Source of the DNA: Ancylostoma caninum
Lineage: Eukaryota; Nematoda; Chromadorea; Rhabditida; Ancylostomatidae
Assembly: GCA_037903475.1 (NCBI GenBank)
Contig: JBAJFG010000564.1
Span: forward strand, 1 to 64,000
Direction of reading: 5' to 3'
Length of the DNA: 64,000 nt
Below are positions 61,261 to 64,000 of this stretch, piece after piece; position 1 is the stretch's first letter, and every line of letters begins with the position of its first letter. Below the pieces are notes generated by a model, which was given only the letters and a program-made list of their open reading frames with translations, was not told the origin of the DNA and ran no database searches. The translations under genes and the position numbers were made by a program.

Positions 61261-63600
61261 CTGAACATGGTCTGACGTCAGAAGTTTTTGGAGTGTTCCA
61301 CGGCAGAGAAGATTAACAGGTGAATGAAAGGACTACGTCGGCTGCAAGATATTACTCAAGCCACCATTTGTGTATTGTTCCGTTTTCCTCAATGAAAGAT
61401 TTGGAAAGTTGATTCTGACTGTTTGCCGTGATTCATTTACATCTCATTCTTTCATCTACTTCTCATTATATCTGGCTTAAGATTCGAAATTGATCACGAC
61501 TACCGAATGTCATGTTTTTACATCATAGATTGTTAGTCGTCCACGATCGGTAGACAGCCGCACTTTAGCTAGCTACCAAAGATGCCAAGTAACACATCTC
61601 AGAAAAGGCTTTAGTGCCCGGGAACTTGGTGTATTGAAAAACAACTGTGGAAAGGTGAGTGAGTAACTTCGCAACCAATGGCCAGGAACATGGAGACTAG
61701 CATGAAATTAAGTAACTTAGTATCTATCTATCTCTACAGGAGCGTCGAAACTGTCAACTCTCCAAAACAATGGAGGAACGCAACGGATTCTCTTCTTCGC
61801 TAACAAAACCTGCATTTGAGAGACTACAGTGAAAGAGATGAAGATCCACTATAAGCCCAAAATTTGCTCTTGGTTCCTTATTCATACTGCTTACTTTTGT
61901 TGTAAGATCCGAAGAACATGGAAGACATGTCGTGTATTGACGCACATTATTACATTATTACAGCACGAGATGGAACTTTTTCATCCAGTGAAGAATTCAA
62001 GTTAATTCCAAATGTAATTACAAAGGTATTGAGAGCCAATAGTTGTGTGAAAGAGTCTCATTTTTCTGTTTGGATCTTCAGGCACGTTCATTTTCGCTGC
62101 AACCGTTTGCGTTCCATTCTAAAATTCCAATAACCAGAATTTGACCAACGGCTATGTATTTGTACTTATTCTGTCTTCGATTGGACCATATCATTATGAA
62201 GTTTAGAGATTATTGCAGAAATATGAGCTAATTCACTTTTCTTGCTTTATTTCTCAAACATATGAAACTAATCTGTTGACAATTGTGTGTGCACTCATTT
62301 TTGCACTACTAGAATTTATACTTGTACATTTAGCACTGAGAGAGCCTGAAAGTATGGCATTTATGGTGACTAGATGATCAATAGCGGTTGGTTCTCGAGC
62401 GGACCGGAAAGGACATGTGTAGCCTTTATATACCATATTTTTCAAGCGCTGAATACTTTCCTCATGAATAATGAGTACGTAGATGTCTACTAGATAAGGG
62501 AAAGCCGTTTTTCAACGGAGCCGCTCCATGCCGTATTGAACCAGTTGGATACCTGGTAAATAGAGTGAGCATTTCGCCGTCCTTCTTACTGAGGAAGTTA
62601 ATGGAAAAAAAGCTTAAACCTACAGTCACAGTCAAAAAGGTATAATTAGCCATTTTGACAAGCGGATTTTTTGCTGTAACTCCTCTGGGTTGAGCCATTC
62701 AGATGAAATTTGGGTATGTACTGAAGGCGTCGTCCCAATTCTGGGGTCTCAACGTTGAAAGAATCTCCAGGAGCTGGTAATCAGAACTGTATACGTGATT
62801 CCATGCAAAACTGCTGAAAACCCCATTTCCGAGCCCGAATTTTCAAGGAACCTCGAGCCAGGGGCGGAGCTAAGAAACTTTTCGTCACGTATATCGTTGT
62901 GATCACCAGCTCCTGGGAATTCTTCTAACGTTGAAATCTCGAAAACGATCTTGAGGTCGGACGCTGCCTTTAGAGCTCTATGGGTGCTTCCTAAAAGCAG
63001 CTTATCCGAACAGGAGCTCGGTTCTAGTGGCTTTGTTAAGCTTGAAGCATCAATTTTTCGGCTTCCTTTGATTTTGTCCAACATCTTGACTACACCTTCT
63101 GAGAAAATAAAGAGTTGACACAGCTTAAGCAGATAATTGCCTTTTTTGCGTTGGATGCCTTTGCTGCACTTTCCTTTGCTGCGCAAGTGCGAGGTCCAAA
63201 GTAAGTGGTCGAATCTTTTTTTATTGTATGTAGAGAATATTGACAGCGTTACAGTTCCTATTCCAATGTCGGAATAGTTCGTAATAGTGGACATTATAGA
63301 ATTATCATTATAGTCTTTTGTCCGAGATTATTGAAAACTCTTTTCCCTTCTTCTTGGGCTTTCTGGTAATCCCACTTTTTTGTGCGAGGAGAAGAACTAC
63401 AGAACACGACTATTACAGCAATATACTCTCTCAAAATAGGATTTAGAATAACTCCTCTGCGAATCGAAATAAGGCGATACAAGCGAGGAACCATCATGTT
63501 GACTAAAGTGGTAAATTTTGACTTGTAACGCGATAGTTTTGTTTGAAGGCAGTTTGCGTCAATTCCATGCAACTATGGTACTGTTGAATTGCTCGAAATA
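61261..63600. other. No gene seen
   Basis: The 181-codon minus-strand frame at 62749-63294 contains a GTGATTCC.TGCAAAACTGC repeat segment also present near 58868, so it is probably repeat-derived. Confidence 0.45.
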
Positions 63601-63603
63601 CTT

Positions 63604-64000
63604 AGATACTTAGATGGCCCGTTGCCACTTATCGTGCGGGCCCCAGCATCGCTTCCATTTGATTCGTTCCCACGCCACCGTCATCCAGGAGCATCGTAGA
63701 CGACGTTGGCGAGAAATCTGATTCGTTTCCAGCTGAGCGTTCAGCTGGTCCATTTGTATTTTGAACACATCGGCCCATCTCGTTGGTGGTCTCCCTCGAG
63801 GTCTCTTAGGATTCATTCCAAAGTTCTTTTGTCTATCTATCGTCTTCTCTTCTCATTGTATGACCAGCCCATCTATGCTTAGCCTTCGATACTTATTCTG
63901 CTTGGTCACGAAGGCGAGACATTTGTCGCAAATTGGAGCTGCGAAGCCCGGCCTGATGATGAGTACGCCGGTTGTACCTCAAAAGACAACGCTCGAGCGC
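63604..64000 (-). pseudogene. RTE-type retrotransposon fragment, cut by the window edge
   Basis: On the minus strand the motifs LRQMSRLRDQAE, VSKAKHRWAGHTMRREDDR and KRPRGRPPTRWADVF match the C-terminal region of RTE-like polyproteins. Two in-frame stops break it (after DQAE and after REDDR). It ends with KWQRAI and a TAA near 63610. The rest of the element may lie beyond position 64000. Confidence 0.75.

Noticed and set aside
62749..63294. 181-codon open frame on the minus strand
   Set aside because: It includes a repeat segment also present near 58868 and has no protein features.

Overview
The window is nuclear DNA of a nematode, most likely a strongylid parasite of the hookworm type. The evidence is internal. 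Genes are split into many short exons with GT..AG introns and T-rich TTTCAG-like acceptors. Three start codons sit 4 to 11 bases after an isolated acceptor, and a fourth directly after one, as expected for spliced-leader trans-splicing. Two small secreted proteins resemble the secretome of parasitic nematodes in style. Poly-G/C runs and short inverted-repeat elements fill the space between genes. I could not search databases, so the species is not proven. Most open frames in the window are chance or repeat-derived.

Layout. 0-7.2 kb: degenerate satellite with tRNA-like boxes, a small TA-flanked inverted-repeat element, hairpins, no gene. 7.3-13.4 kb (+): a 10-exon, 499-residue DNA-binding protein with a psq/CENP-B-type helix-turn-helix, a zinc-finger-like motif and a C-terminal coiled coil. 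15.0-17.5 kb: a complex repeat rich in a palindrome centred on GTCGAC. 17.8-18.7 kb (+): a 5-exon secreted peptide (99 aa) with a very cationic tail. 21.9-24.2 kb: a TTAA-flanked element, an AT-rich 270-bp element, a longer dispersed repeat and a tRNA-derived SINE. 25.9-28.5 kb: a 2.54-kb near-perfect palindrome with TA at both ends. 29.7-31.0 kb (+): a 3-exon secreted protein (148 aa). 34.7-40.4 kb (+): an 8-exon GT31 glycosyltransferase whose sixth intron holds a 59-bp minisatellite and a dead RTE-type retrotransposon fragment. 41-45 kb: SINE-like B boxes, C-rich repeats and a second TTAA element. 47.8-54.0 kb (-): two multi-exon genes carrying mariner-transposase DNA-binding domains without a catalytic domain, with a decayed mariner transposase fragment between them. 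54.7-57.0 kb: five non-autonomous elements and a hairpin almost end to end. 57.7-61.3 kb: two inverted copies of one 3'-end/UTR sequence. 63.6-64 kb: another dead RTE-type fragment.

There is no operon or single pathway. The common theme is transposon-derived DNA: three of the six well-supported genes have DNA-binding domains of transposase type, in a region crowded with their likely substrates (TA-flanked inverted repeats). The two mariner-HTH genes are the best candidates for something not yet described. All gene models were assembled by hand from splice signals; every exon chain keeps the reading frame, but no transcript evidence was available.
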